Shown here: positions 1-9,050 of the stretch, one piece after another | Numbering within the stretch: position 1 is the stretch's first letter | How the letters are laid out: each line of letters opens with the position of its first letter | Assembly: GCA_022402525.1 (NCBI GenBank) | Contig: JAKRSB010000085.1 | Location: 1 to 64,000, forward strand | DNA: 64,000 nt | From: Thermosynechococcaceae cyanobacterium MS004 | GTDB taxonomy: Bacteria > Cyanobacteriota > Cyanobacteriia > Thermosynechococcales > Thermosynechococcaceae | Direction of reading: 5' to 3' | Program-made: the position numbers and the translations under genes | Notes under the pieces: generated by a model | Told to the model about the DNA's origin: nothing | Database searches by the model: none | Seen by the model: only the letters and a program-made list of their open reading frames with translations

Positions 1-478
1 CTGGAGTTGGCATGATATTGCGATTTACCCCACTATTCTTTGATGCACAATCGATAGCTGATTCAATTGGCGGGATTAACGCATCTTCTTCATGTGGAAT
101 TATGATGAATCTACAGTGAAAATCAGCCAGATCGAGATTTTCAACAGATTGGATACTTTTCGAATGTTCGCCTAGACGCCTATATAAACTGATACCTTCT
201 CTACCACCTTGCCCACGGCGTGAGCCGATTGGAATGGCCTTGCCAACATAGATAAGTAAGTCGTACCGAATTCGGTTGACTGCGGTGAGAGGAGCGTAAA
301 GCTCGAAACTTCCTGTGTAGTAAATAGCGTATATACCTGAGCCAATAAAGCTTCCAGGGGGCGGCAATTCATAAACTGGAGTGCCATTGAAAAAACGAAT
401 TGCGTCTTTTAATAGGTTTTCCAGCTCAGGAGAGCGGAAGATATGCTCTTCCCGATTGAAGGGCTGTTTCGCAATCAT
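1..478 (-). CDS. Eco29kI-family type II restriction endonuclease (GIY-YIG), N-terminal part, cut by window edge
   Basis: Reading the minus strand from ATG at 478 gives 159 codons with no stop before the window ends. A TAG lies immediately upstream in frame, so this ATG is the natural start. The protein has a D-A-I-R-F-F-N-G-T-P segment (25-34), a GIY-type motif GIYAIYY (48-54), the second half IYVGKA (76-81), an R-R-L-x-E-H helix (100-105), N-L-D-L-A-D-F (114-120) and a Glu near 139. From memory this follows the order of Eco29kI, a GIY-YIG restriction enzyme for CCGCGG in which the equivalent Tyr, Arg, His and Glu are catalytic. Family assignment is strong; the specificity here is only inferred. 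A cytosine methyltransferase would be expected just beyond the left edge. The first 600 bases are visibly more AT-rich than the neighbours, as expected of a transferred restriction gene. Confidence 0.85.
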   Translation of the reverse strand, partial: MIAKQPFNREEHIFRSPELENLLKDAIRFFNGTPVYELPPPGSFIGSGIYAIYYTGSFELYAPLTAVNRIRYDLLIYVGKAIPIGSRRGQGGREGISLYRRLGEHSKSIQSVENLDLADFHCRFIIIPHEEDALIPPIESAIDCASKNSGVNRNIMPTP

Positions 479-815
479 CTAAGACAGTTTCCAAAGAGCA
501 TAATCTTACATGCATAATACGATTTCGTAAGCTACGCCAATAGTATATAGGTATGTAGATTCTTCAGTACTTCCGAGAAATTGTACTAAATTGTTGATTG
601 TGTCCTCGGTGGGGTAAGGGTTTTAGTCCTATTGGGTAGGGCAGACTCTCGACAAAATGATGGGCGATCGCTTCGTATCCAGAATCCGCAAACATTTGAC
701 GAGCATTGAAGTGGCGCGGCCGATCGCAGCCATCAAAGACAGCAATAGCGAGCAGTGCGATTTCCTCACCTCAAAGGAATCATCACCCCCAACCCGGCAG
801 GAGGCAAAAGTGCCT
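479..815. other. Intergenic region, no convincing gene
   Basis: This stretch separates the restriction gene from the PBP gene. On the minus strand a readable frame of about 60 codons runs roughly 770 to 590 with protein-like composition (segment F-A-D-S-G-Y-E-A-I-A-H-H-F). It is preceded by an in-frame TGA with no ATG or GTG start nearby, so it could be the tail of a degraded gene. I do not recognise it. Confidence 0.4.
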
Positions 816-2729
816 CTATTGAGCCGTTGGGCGCGGAAATTTAGAAGCGGGCGTAAACTGCTGAACGGGGAGATCCTGAACAGCACGACTCATGAAATCT
901 CGCCAGATGGGTGCCATAATGCCGCCCCCCGTCACGCCCTGCCCCAGAGGCGTATAGTTATCGTTGCCTGCCCATACCGCTGCCGTTAGCTGAGGGACAG
1001 AGCCCACAAACCAAATATCCCGCTCTGAAGAAGTGGTTCCGGTTTTACCAATTGCGGGTCTACCAAAATAAGCCGCCTTTCCAGTTCCGTTATTGACCAC
1101 ATCCTGCATGGCATCATTGAGCGCGGCTGTTGCCCAGGGGTCTAGCACCAGCCTAGGCTTAGGCGTGTTATCGAGAATAAGCTGCCCCGCGCTGTCTGTG
1201 ACCTGGGCAATAATGGTAGGGTCAGACTGCCATCCATTATTGGCAAAAGTGGCGTAGGCTGACGCCATCTCCAGAGGGGTCAAGTCCACAGAGCCGAGGG
1301 GGAGAGAAATGACTGGCGGGATGGGACTTTTAATGCCCAGCACTCGACAAACATCAATCACTTTTTCAAGCCCGATCTTTTGCCCCAAAGTAATGGCTGG
1401 AATGTTTCGGGACTGGGCCAGCGCACTCCGGACACTCATGGGGCCTGCAAAGGTGCGATCGTAGTTTTGGGGGATGTAGCGATCTGCACTGCCGTCATCG
1501 TAGCTGACGGGCGAGTCATTAACGCTGGAGTCGGGGGTGTATTTACCTGAAGCAAAGGCAGCATAAAACACAAAGGGCTTAAAGGCCGATCCGGGCTGGC
1601 GCTGTGCCTGGGTGACGCGATTAAAAGACGTTTTGCGGCTATCGACCCCGCCCACGATCGCCTTAATAAAGTGAGTGCGTGGGTCAACAGCCACCAGCGC
1701 CAGTTGATCTGCCTGCCCCCCCAGCAAGCCGCTGCCGTAGCGAATCGTATCTTCTCCCAACTGCTGAAGTTTCCAGTCCACCGTGGTTTGAACCCTCATG
1801 CCGCCCCGCTCTACAGCAGCCTTACCAAAGCGCTCCGATAGCTCCGTAACCACCGTGTTGGTGACAAAGGGTGAAAGGCTCTGCTGAAAGGAGGTGATTC
1901 GGCCAAATTTTAGAGGCTGTGCCTTGGCGGCTTCGGCCTCTTCCGGCGTGATCCAGTTGAGTAGCGCCATCCGGTCAATGACCAGCTCCTGCTGGCGCTT
2001 GGCCGCTCTAAAATCAGAAAATGGGCTGTACTCTTCAGGCGCTTTAATAATACCCGCCATCAGAGCGGCTTCGGCCAGGGTCAGGTCAGCCGCAGATTTA
2101 CTAAAGTAGCTGCGAGCTGCCGTCTCCGCGCCGTAGGTATTGTGTCCCCAATAGATTTGGTTGAGGTACATCTCTAAGATTTCGTCTTTCTTAAAGAGTT
2201 TCTCAACCCGCATGGCAAGAACCGCTTCCGTCACTTTGCGGCTAATGGCTTCACGGGGGGTTAGAAATAAATTCTTGACAAGCTGCTGCGTGAGGGTTGA
2301 AGCGCCTTCAACGGTGCGGCCTTTTTGCAGGTTAACGAGGGTTGCCCGCAAAATCCCCACGGGATTGACGCCCTGGTGCTGGTAAAAGTTGCTGTCTTCG
2401 ATCGCAATGACGGCTAGTTTCAGGTTAGGCGAAATTCGGTCGAGGGGAATCACTTCGCGGTTTTCTTCCCCGTGGAGGGTGGCTAGAACCTTCCCATTGA
2501 TGTCGTAGATAAAGGTCGTCTCGCTGGGGACATAACCCTTGAGCGATCGCACATCGGGCAGGTTGCGGTAGCTGATGGCGAGCCCCACCAATCCTCCTGC
2601 GATCGCTGTCATCCCAATCATGGAGGTGATCAGCATCGTCGACCCCGTCGTTTTGAAGGTGGCAGACCAAAAACCTGGCTTGGGCAGAGCAACCGGCAGA
2701 GGTTCGGAATGAAAAACTTTTGTGGACAC
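816..2729 (-). CDS. Class A penicillin-binding protein (bifunctional PBP1A-type)
   Basis: Polymerises and cross-links peptidoglycan at the outer face of the cytoplasmic membrane. One membrane anchor (I-A-G-G-L-V-G-L-A) near the N-terminus is followed by a GT51 glycosyltransferase domain with E-D-S-N-F-Y, T-L-T-Q-Q-L-V-K-N and the E-M-Y-L-N-Q-I-Y-W-G helix. The C-terminal transpeptidase domain has S-A-F-K (SxxK), S-R-N (SxN) and K-T-G-T. I prefer a GTG start at 2729 (about 637 residues, A-A-G-G-A upstream at -10) over the longer ATG frame from 2852. The extra segment would translate a 14-bp tandem repeat (2765-2796), whose unit is not a multiple of three and looks non-coding. The domain assignment is secure, the start is not. 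The gene is divergent from tyrS. Confidence 0.9.
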   Translation of the reverse strand: MSTKVFHSEPLPVALPKPGFWSATFKTTGSTMLITSMIGMTAIAGGLVGLAISYRNLPDVRSLKGYVPSETTFIYDINGKVLATLHGEENREVIPLDRISPNLKLAVIAIEDSNFYQHQGVNPVGILRATLVNLQKGRTVEGASTLTQQLVKNLFLTPREAISRKVTEAVLAMRVEKLFKKDEILEMYLNQIYWGHNTYGAETAARSYFSKSAADLTLAEAALMAGIIKAPEEYSPFSDFRAAKRQQELVIDRMALLNWITPEEAEAAKAQPLKFGRITSFQQSLSPFVTNTVVTELSERFGKAAVERGGMRVQTTVDWKLQQLGEDTIRYGSGLLGGQADQLALVAVDPRTHFIKAIVGGVDSRKTSFNRVTQAQRQPGSAFKPFVFYAAFASGKYTPDSSVNDSPVSYDDGSADRYIPQNYDRTFAGPMSVRSALAQSRNIPAITLGQKIGLEKVIDVCRVLGIKSPIPPVISLPLGSVDLTPLEMASAYATFANNGWQSDPTIIAQVTDSAGQLILDNTPKPRLVLDPWATAALNDAMQDVVNNGTGKAAYFGRPAIGKTGTTSSERDIWFVGSVPQLTAAVWAGNDNYTPLGQGVTGGGIMAPIWRDFMSRAVQDLPVQQFTPASKFPRPTAQ

Positions 2730-2764
2730 CGCGACTGAAATCCTTTTGGCAATCCTGATTAGAG

Positions 2765-2796
2765 AATCTTGGTTTGAAAATCTTGGTTTGAAAATC
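2765..2796. repeat. 14-bp tandem repeat upstream of the PBP gene
   Basis: AATCTTGGTTTGAA occurs twice head to tail and is followed by AATC. The unit length is not divisible by three, which argues that the region is 5' untranslated rather than part of the PBP reading frame. Confidence 0.8.
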
Positions 2797-3117
2797 AACT
2801 CTATTGATAATTCTATTGAGAGAATTAAGAGTGAGCCGTCCCCGTAGGTCAAGGCGATCGCTCAATTAAACCATATCCTACAGATCATACAGTGGAAAGA
2901 AACGGGGAAAGGCCCTCCGCTTTTTCTAGAGAAAGGTATCTGTCCTGCTGTTTTTATAGAGATCAGAAATAAATTTAGACATAGATTCCGAAATTCCGAG
3001 ATTCAGACCCAATCCCTGACAGGGCTGATATCGGCTGGTATGAAGGCTTATAAAGGGCTTATAGTAAGATGCACAAAAGCAGCGTCCAAGTGCTGCCGTT
3101 TCGTCCGGCTTTATCCT

Positions 3118-4350
3118 ATGGCTCACCCGTTGCCGCTTACCCTGCCGCCCACCCTAGAGAGAGGGGTGAGCGATATTTTCCCAAACGTCCCTGACTCCGC
3201 TGACCCTGCTGAGAATCTAGCAGCCAAGCTCGCCCAGGCAAACCGCCCCCTCAGAATTAAGTTTGGCATTGACCCCACGGGGGCTGAAGTCCATTTGGGG
3301 CACAGTATCCCAATTCGTAAGCTGCGGGCCTTTCAGGATTTAGGCCATACAGCGGTCTTGATTTTTGGCGACTTTACCGCCCGCATTGGCGACCCCACGG
3401 GCAAGTCCGAAGTGCGGAAACAGCTCACAGAAGCCGATGTGTCGGCCAATGTGACCACCTACATTGAGCAAATTCGACCCATTCTAGACTTCGAGACTCC
3501 AGGGCGTCTTGAAATCCGCTACAACTCCGAATGGCTTTCCCACCTCAGCCTGCCCAAGATCCTCCAGCTATTGTCCACCATGACCGTTGGGCAAATGCTG
3601 GCCAAGGAAGGCTTCGCCGATCGCTACAGCCAAGGCAATCCAATCTATCTCCATGAGTTTCTTTACCCGCTGATGCAGGGGTATGATTCCGTTGCAGTGC
3701 AGGCCGATGTGGAGCTAGGGGGCACCGACCAAAAGTTTAATATCGCCGTGGGGAGAGACCTTCAGCGCATGTTTGACCAGACCCCCCAGTTTGGGATGCT
3801 CATGCCTATCCTGCCGGGGACGGACGGCATTCAAAAAATGTCTAAGTCCTTGAACAATTATGTAGGATTGGCTGAAGATCCCATCAGTCTTTACTCTAAA
3901 CTAGAAAAAGTTCCCGACTCGGTCATTGACCAGTACTTTGAGCTACTGAGCAACCTCAACCTTGATCAGCTTCCCGAAAACCCCCGCGATCGCCAAAAAC
4001 TTTTGGCCCTAGAGGTCGTTCGACAACTGCACGGCGAAAGCATCGCACAACAAACGCAAAAGTCGGTCATTGGGATGATTCAGCATGGAGCCGTCACCGA
4101 CATCGACCTCGTGCCGGAGTTTTCTTTGGCGCAGGTTCAGTTCCCGGTCAAGCTGTTTTATCTGCTCAATGTCAGCGGACTCTGCAGCAGTAGTGGAGAT
4201 GCAAGGCGGCAAATTCAAGGCGGAGCCGTCAAGCTAGGTGGACAAAAAATTTCTCAGGTGGACTGGACAGCAGACTCCGTCGAGGCACTGGATGGGCAGC
4301 TCCTTCAGGTGGGCAAAAAAAAGTTTGTGCGGTTTAAGGGAGTGAGATAA
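3118..4350 (+). CDS. tyrS: Tyrosyl-tRNA synthetase
   Basis: Charges tRNA-Tyr in the cytosol. The class I signature HIGH appears as H-L-G-H-S about 60 residues in, and KMSKS is exact (Q-K-M-S-K-S). The C-terminal 60 residues form an S4-like RNA-binding domain ([13 protein letters not shown]). Length 410 residues, normal for bacterial TyrRS. I start at ATG 3118 (M-A-H-P-L-P), because an upstream in-frame start at 3040 would add a Cys/Lys-rich segment not seen in the family. A TATAGT hexamer at 3060-3065 is a possible -10 element, but I see no clear -35. The gene is monocistronic as far as can be seen. Confidence 0.95.
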   Translation: MAHPLPLTLPPTLERGVSDIFPNVPDSADPAENLAAKLAQANRPLRIKFGIDPTGAEVHLGHSIPIRKLRAFQDLGHTAVLIFGDFTARIGDPTGKSEVRKQLTEADVSANVTTYIEQIRPILDFETPGRLEIRYNSEWLSHLSLPKILQLLSTMTVGQMLAKEGFADRYSQGNPIYLHEFLYPLMQGYDSVAVQADVELGGTDQKFNIAVGRDLQRMFDQTPQFGMLMPILPGTDGIQKMSKSLNNYVGLAEDPISLYSKLEKVPDSVIDQYFELLSNLNLDQLPENPRDRQKLLALEVVRQLHGESIAQQTQKSVIGMIQHGAVTDIDLVPEFSLAQVQFPVKLFYLLNVSGLCSSSGDARRQIQGGAVKLGGQKISQVDWTADSVEALDGQLLQVGKKKFVRFKGVR

Positions 4351-4684
4351 ATTGGTTCAGAGAATTAAATTTACCCAGAGCATTAAATTGATGCAGGGGA
4401 AATAGTGAGGCAGGAGAGCGAAGGTCGATGCAGGCGGAAAGGGCGCTAGTTGGCGCTTAACCGCTTTAATCGGATGGGTCTAACGGGAGTACAGCTAAAG
4501 CTCGCGCAAAAGATCCGTATATTTCAGGATGCCAAATGTTTGAATAGGCCTCAAAATTTATTTTTGGCTTAGTGTCTCTTAAGTCTCTAGTAAGTCTCTA
4601 GAAGAACCGTAAAAAAAGCGTAGTCGCACTCAGTTTTTGGGCACACTCTCGTTGGAGGGGCATACCTCAACAAGGAAATGAAAG
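4351..4684. other. Intergenic region between tyrS and a response regulator
   Basis: No gene is supported in either direction. It holds a small inverted repeat around 4448-4460 (GGGCGCTAGTTGGCGCTT) with no T-run, and AAGTCTCTAGTAAGTCTCTAGAAG, a short direct repeat, near 4578-4602. The region is probably the leader of the downstream regulator gene. Confidence 0.5.
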
Positions 4685-5059
4685 ATGACAACTGTGATGG
4701 TCGTGGATGACAGCTCAACAATTCGGGCCATGCTGACTGAGCTGCTCAGACAGAACGGCTTTGAAGTGATGGAAGCTGAAAATGGGGAGGAAGCGCAGAA
4801 GCTGATGAAGGGGGTTCGCCCTGACTTGGTGATTACGGATATCGTAATGCCCAAGATGAACGGCTATGAACTCTGTCGTTGGGTTAAAAATGAGCTGCCC
4901 GGCGGCAGTGCACCCGTCATTTTATGCTCAACCAAAGGGGAAGCCTTTGATCGCCACTGGGGCATGAAGCAGGGCGGAGATGCCTATCTCATCAAGCCCT
5001 TCAATCCGGCTGAAATGATGACGACGGTTAAGGGATTGCTCCAAAATGTAGCCCCCTAA
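4685..5059 (+). CDS. Single-domain response regulator (CheY/PilH-like)
   Basis: A stand-alone receiver domain of 124 residues that would be phosphorylated by a histidine kinase and signal by protein contact, since no output domain is present. The acidic pair D-D (V-V-D-D-S-S), the phospho-acceptor Asp in V-I-T-D-I-V-M-P-K-M-N-G, the conserved Ser/Thr (C-S-T-K-G) and the Lys in L-I-K-P-F are all present. It is closely similar to the regulator at 44227 in the chemotaxis cluster (shared F-D-R-x-W-G-M-K-Q-G and N-G-Y-E). It may be a paralogue serving the same or a related motility pathway; its kinase partner is not adjacent. AAGGAAATGAAAG precedes the ATG. Confidence 0.9.
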   Translation: MTTVMVVDDSSTIRAMLTELLRQNGFEVMEAENGEEAQKLMKGVRPDLVITDIVMPKMNGYELCRWVKNELPGGSAPVILCSTKGEAFDRHWGMKQGGDAYLIKPFNPAEMMTTVKGLLQNVAP

Positions 5060-5108
5060 TTCACCACTAGTCCATCATCGGTCGACCATAACCGATAGAA
5101 TCTCTGGT

Positions 5109-5591
5109 ATGGGGATTGAGATTGAACGTAAGTTTTTAGTCATTAACGATGGCTGGCGATCGCAGGCCAGCGGCGTTTTCTACTGCCAAGGCTACGTGGC
5201 GAAGACGGAAGGGGTCACGGTACGCATTAGAGTGATTGGCAATCAGGGCTTTGTCACCCTGAAGGGAAAAACCAAAAACTACAGTAGACCTGAGTTTGAG
5301 TACCCCATCCCTTTAGAAGACGCCCAGGAAATGATGCGGCTTTGGTGTGACTATGTGGTTGAGAAGAACCGCTACCGCATTCCGATGGGGAACCTAGTGT
5401 GGGAAGTGGATGAATTTAAAGGGCTGAATGAGGGGTTGGTGATTGCTGAAGTGGAGCTAGAGCATCCAGATCAGCCCGTCCCTTTGCCCGACTGGGTGGG
5501 GACTGAGGTGTCCCATCAGTCGCAGTATTTTAACTCCAGCTTGGCGCAAAGTCCCTACCGTGAATGGCGCGGCAGGAGTGAGCAGGGGTGA
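5109..5591 (+). CDS. CYTH domain protein (triphosphate tunnel metalloenzyme family)
   Basis: The protein starts M-G-I-E-I-E-R-K-F-L-V, giving the ExExK signature of CYTH proteins. Charged beta-strand residues follow in the expected order (R-I-R-V, T-L-K-G-K-T, E-F-E-Y-P-I, E-K-N-R-Y, W-E-V-D-E-F, E-V-E-L-E). Length 160 residues is typical of short bacterial CYTH enzymes. Family members hydrolyse inorganic triphosphate or nucleoside triphosphates in a beta-barrel tunnel with divalent metal; which substrate applies here cannot be told. The stop codon lies inside a 10-bp tandem repeat that extends the C-terminus (G-R-S-E-Q-G). The gene is 49 nt downstream of the response regulator, so co-transcription is possible. 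Confidence 0.9.
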   Translation: MGIEIERKFLVINDGWRSQASGVFYCQGYVAKTEGVTVRIRVIGNQGFVTLKGKTKNYSRPEFEYPIPLEDAQEMMRLWCDYVVEKNRYRIPMGNLVWEVDEFKGLNEGLVIAEVELEHPDQPVPLPDWVGTEVSHQSQYFNSSLAQSPYREWRGRSEQG

Positions 5592-5616
5592 GCAGGAGTG
5601 GGCAGGAGTGAGCAGC
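5571..5616. repeat. 10-bp tandem repeat spanning the CYTH gene stop codon
   Basis: Four full copies of (G/A)GCAGG(A/G)GTG in a row plus a partial fifth. The TGA of the CYTH gene (5589-5591) falls within the second to third unit, so the end of the protein is made of repeat sequence. Confidence 0.8.
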
Positions 5617-5776
5617 GGGCGTGGCTAGGCTGACTAGGCGACGCTTTGATAGCTGACTTTTATGGACTGAATGGGTTCCGGGCCAACATTCCCCCACGCA
5701 TCTTCAGAGTCTGTTTAGACTATTCGTCCTGACAGTTCGCTAAGATGGCTGGGTACTCCTTTGGGTGTATTTTGCG

Positions 5777-7276
5777 ATGTCAGGGTCGTTGTCAGGATTT
5801 CGCTTGTGTCATCAAGGGCATTCCAATGCGCTGAGCAGTCGCTTCTGTAATCAATGCGGTGCGTCGCTGACGGACGCCAAGGAGATGATTGAGCGCATTG
5901 TGGGCGATCGCTACCGGATTCTGCGCAATATTGGCTACGGCGGCTTTGGCCAAACCTACCTGGCAGAAGATAGCAATCGATTCAATGAAATTTGTGTCTT
6001 AAAAGAGCTGGCACCCGCAGCCGAAAATCAGGATGGATTAGAGAAAGCAAAAGAGCTCTTTGCCCGTGAGGCGGAGGTGCTCTACAAACTCCAGCATCCG
6101 CAAATTCCGCGCTTTCGGGAGTGGTTTATTGAGTCAACCCGCCAGTCGCTATTTTTGGTGCAGGACTATGTAGAGGGGCCCACCTATTTAGATATCTTGC
6201 GCGATCGCAAACCCCAGACTTTCTCTGAGTCGGAGATTGTGACCCTCTTTACCCAGCTTCTACCTGTCCTCAGCTATCTTCACGGGCGCGGGGTCGTCCA
6301 CCGTGATTTATCACCAGACAACCTCATTTGCCGCAATAGCGATCGCCTGCCGGTGCTGATTGATTTTGGGGGAGTCAAGGCGGGAACCGCCAGCATTTCC
6401 CAGTCGGCCCAGCGTGCCCAGACCGATGCAGTCAAGCAAAACGTGACGCTCATTGGGAAGCCTGGATATTCTCCAGAGGAGCAGATGCGTCAGGGACAGG
6501 TTTCAGCGGCTAGCGACCTCTATGCCCTTGGCGTGACGGCTCTGGTGCTGCTGACGGGCCAGGAGCCCGCAGATCTCTACGATGCGTTTAATCTTAAGTT
6601 TGACTGGCAGCGGAAGGCTTTAGTGAGCCCCGGCATGACCGCTATTTTGGAAAAACTGGTGGCCTATAAGGTGAGCGATCGCTACACCGATGCCCGACAG
6701 GTGCTTCAGGATCTTCAGCAGCTCAACCGGACGCCACAGATTCGTAACCCTGCCTCCGTAAGCGATCCCCAACCTGTTGCGGGAGCCAGAGGAGTCCCGG
6801 CCAATCTATATGCGGCAAATCCACCTGCGACTCATCCCAATGCTTCAGAAACTAATTTTGGAAGCGCAAGTGCCGGAGGCGCAAATCCTGGAGGTGCAAA
6901 TTCTGGAGGCGTGAACGACCTGGGAACAAACTCCCTTGGCTCTACAAAAACCCTGGTTGTAGCACCAGCGCCTTTGGGCACAGCGATCGCCTCGGAGGTG
7001 CTGACCACTGAGATCGCGCCATCCTCCAAACGCAAAAAGAGTTCTCCCTCTCCCGCCCCATCCCATGCAGGTGTAGAGCGGGTGTCAGGGCCGATTAGCA
7101 AAGGGCTGAGTGGGCTTGCACGATCGCTTCTTGTCATTATGCTGCTGTTGGGGTCTGGCACATTGGGATGGGTTGCCGTGCGAAGCTGGCTGGATGTCCA
7201 GCAGCGCAATTTGTTTAGATCCCCTTCCGGCTCACCCCAGTCTTACTCTATTGAGGAAAAGCAGCCCTTCGTCTAG
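5777..7276 (+). CDS. Serine/threonine protein kinase with N-terminal zinc ribbon and C-terminal membrane anchor
   Basis: A Hanks-type kinase. Residues 11-28 form a C-x-x-G-H...F-C-x-x-C-G zinc ribbon typical of cyanobacterial kinases. The kinase domain (about 42-320) has the glycine loop G-Y-G-G-F-G-Q-T-Y, the Lys in C-V-L-K-E-L, catalytic H-R-D-L-S-P-D-N and D-F-G-G-V. A low-complexity linker rich in Gly/Asn follows, including 5-residue repeats of the G-G-A-N-(P/S) kind. Near the C-terminus is one hydrophobic segment (L-L-V-I-M-L-L-L-G-S-G-T-L-G-W). The catalytic domain should therefore face the cytoplasm with a short tail outside. ATG 5777 is chosen over an in-frame GTG at 5765 because it directly precedes the conserved ribbon. 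Substrates are unknown. Confidence 0.9.
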   Translation: MSGSLSGFRLCHQGHSNALSSRFCNQCGASLTDAKEMIERIVGDRYRILRNIGYGGFGQTYLAEDSNRFNEICVLKELAPAAENQDGLEKAKELFAREAEVLYKLQHPQIPRFREWFIESTRQSLFLVQDYVEGPTYLDILRDRKPQTFSESEIVTLFTQLLPVLSYLHGRGVVHRDLSPDNLICRNSDRLPVLIDFGGVKAGTASISQSAQRAQTDAVKQNVTLIGKPGYSPEEQMRQGQVSAASDLYALGVTALVLLTGQEPADLYDAFNLKFDWQRKALVSPGMTAILEKLVAYKVSDRYTDARQVLQDLQQLNRTPQIRNPASVSDPQPVAGARGVPANLYAANPPATHPNASETNFGSASAGGANPGGANSGGVNDLGTNSLGSTKTLVVAPAPLGTAIASEVLTTEIAPSSKRKKSSPSPAPSHAGVERVSGPISKGLSGLARSLLVIMLLLGSGTLGWVAVRSWLDVQQRNLFRSPSGSPQSYSIEEKQPFV

Positions 7277-7350
7277 AGACTGAGAGCGCTGGCTTGAATA
7301 TTGGCGGTGTAGCCGCATTGAGCTTGTTTATCGGAGTGAGTTTTTCCCTG

Positions 7351-8148
7351 ATGGTTTCCCCGATCCTGCGGTATGTTCAGGTTTTACGTTTGTTTTGGAC
7401 AACGGCGATCGCGGCTGAAATGGAATATCGCGCCAACTTTTTCCTCGCGGCTTTTAGCAGCCTCGGAAATTTGGTGGGCAGTCTCTTTGGGCTTTCCCTG
7501 TTCTATAACCGGACAGGCTACACCTTTAAAGGCTGGTCGTGGCAGGAAGCGCTGGTTGTGCTGGGCATTTTTACACTCTTGCAGGGGCTATCTACCTCCC
7601 TGCTAGTGCCAAACCTTAACCGCATCGTCAAACATGTGGAGCAGGGCACCCTAGACTTTATTTTACTCAAGCCCATCAGCAGCCAGTTTTGGCTCTCTAC
7701 CTATACCGTGTCCCCTTGGGGACTGCCCGATATGCTGTTTGGGGTCGCGGTGATTCTCTATGCTGGCATCCAGCTAAACATCCGCCCAGCAGACTACCTG
7801 TGGAGCCTGATCCCCCTAGGGTTTGGCTTTATCATCCTCTATAGCCTGTGGTTCATATTGGGGGCTACCAGCATCTGGTTTGTCAAAATCTACAACGTCA
7901 CGGAGGTGCTGCGCGGGTTTGTGGAAGCAGGTCGATACCCCATCGTGGCCTACCCCGCCAGCTATCGCTTTTTCTTCACGTTCATTATTCCTGTCTCGTT
8001 TTTGACCACGGTTCCCGCTCAGACAATGCTGAACCGAGTGGAGTGGCCTTGGCTGGCTGGTGCTGGGCTGCTTGCCCTTGGGTTACTGCTGTGCACCCAC
8101 TATTTTTGGCGGTTCGCGCTGCGGTTTTATACCAGCGCTTCCAGCTAG
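7351..8148 (+). CDS. ABC-2 family transporter permease
   Basis: An integral membrane protein of about 265 residues with roughly six hydrophobic segments. The segments A-A-E-M-E-Y-R-A-N-F and E-Q-G-T-L-D-F-I-L-L-K-P are hallmarks of the ABC-2 (DUF990-like) permeases found in pairs in many cyanobacteria. I start at ATG 7351, since the family usually begins a few residues before V-L-R-L-F-W-T-T; an upstream TTG at 7294 would only add a hydrophobic leader. No ATPase or second permease is adjacent, so the partner subunits must be encoded elsewhere. The transported substrate is unknown. Confidence 0.85.
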   Translation: MVSPILRYVQVLRLFWTTAIAAEMEYRANFFLAAFSSLGNLVGSLFGLSLFYNRTGYTFKGWSWQEALVVLGIFTLLQGLSTSLLVPNLNRIVKHVEQGTLDFILLKPISSQFWLSTYTVSPWGLPDMLFGVAVILYAGIQLNIRPADYLWSLIPLGFGFIILYSLWFILGATSIWFVKIYNVTEVLRGFVEAGRYPIVAYPASYRFFFTFIIPVSFLTTVPAQTMLNRVEWPWLAGAGLLALGLLLCTHYFWRFALRFYTSASS

Positions 8149-8190
8149 CGGGCTTAGCGGAGAAGACTAATGGGGTTAATGCACTGATTT

Positions 8191-9042
8191 TTAATGCACT
8201 GATTTGTGGATGTTCACCAAGAGACCATGCTTGGGCGCACAAATCATGGTGATGACAAAGAGGATGGTCTGGAGCAGCACGATACATCCTCCTGTGGAGG
8301 CGTCAAGGTAGTAACTAACGTAGGTGCCCATAACGCTGGAAAACACCCCGGAAAATACCGCTAGCCCCAGCATGTGATCAAAGCGATCGCTCAGCAGATA
8401 GGCGATCGCGCCTGGCGTGATCAGCATTGCCACGACCAAAATAATGCCAACGGATTGCAGCGCAACCACAATGGTTAAGGACAGCAGCGTTAGCAATGTG
8501 TAGTAAAGCGCCGTGGTGTTTAGGCCAATGGAGCGGGCGTGGGTGGGATCAAAGCAAAAGAGTAAGAGATCTTTGCGCAGCAGCAAGAGCGCCGCGAGGG
8601 TGAACGTACCAATCACCAGGGTTTGAATGATGTCTGCAGTTGAGATGCCCAGCACATTGCCAAATAAAATGTGCATCAGGTCAATGTTGCTGGGGTTTTT
8701 AGAAATCAGCACCAGCCCTAGGGCAAAAAATCCCGTAAATACCAGCCCAATGACCGTATCTTCCTTAATGCGGGTCCTGGACTGGATAAAGCCGATCGCT
8801 AAGACAGAGCCGACACCAAAGACAAAGGCACCTAGGGCAAAGGGCAGGTTAAAAATGTAGGCCAGCACAATTCCGGGCGTGACGGAGTGGGACACCGCAT
8901 CTCCCATCAGCGCCCAGCCTTTGAGGGTCATATAGCAAGACAAGACGGCACAGACCATGCCGACAAATCCACTCATCAAAACCGCCTTGAGCATGAATTC
9001 ATACTGAAGCGGCGCTAAAAACCATTGCAGCACTGTATCCAT
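8191..9042 (-). CDS. mntB: Manganese ABC transporter permease MntB
   Basis: A polytopic inner-membrane permease of the ABC-3 (Mn/Zn/Fe) family, 283 residues, about eight hydrophobic helices. Family segments visible are L-K-G-W-A-L-M-G-D-A-V-S-H-S-V and the late G-I-I-L-V-V-A-M-L-I-T-P-G-A. It is the last gene of mntC-mntA-mntB, 8 nt after mntA. By analogy with Synechocystis MntCAB the substrate is Mn2+, needed for the photosystem II oxygen-evolving cluster. Zn2+ cannot be excluded from the permease alone, but the whole operon matches the manganese type. Confidence 0.9.
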   Translation of the reverse strand: MDTVLQWFLAPLQYEFMLKAVLMSGFVGMVCAVLSCYMTLKGWALMGDAVSHSVTPGIVLAYIFNLPFALGAFVFGVGSVLAIGFIQSRTRIKEDTVIGLVFTGFFALGLVLISKNPSNIDLMHILFGNVLGISTADIIQTLVIGTFTLAALLLLRKDLLLFCFDPTHARSIGLNTTALYYTLLTLLSLTIVVALQSVGIILVVAMLITPGAIAYLLSDRFDHMLGLAVFSGVFSSVMGTYVSYYLDASTGGCIVLLQTILFVITMICAPKHGLLVNIHKSVH

Positions 9043-9050
9043 CGGTCAAC

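Noticed and set aside
657-989. 110-codon plus-strand frame overlapping the PBP 3' end
   Set aside because: Over half lies antisense to conserved PBP sequence; the rest shows no domain.
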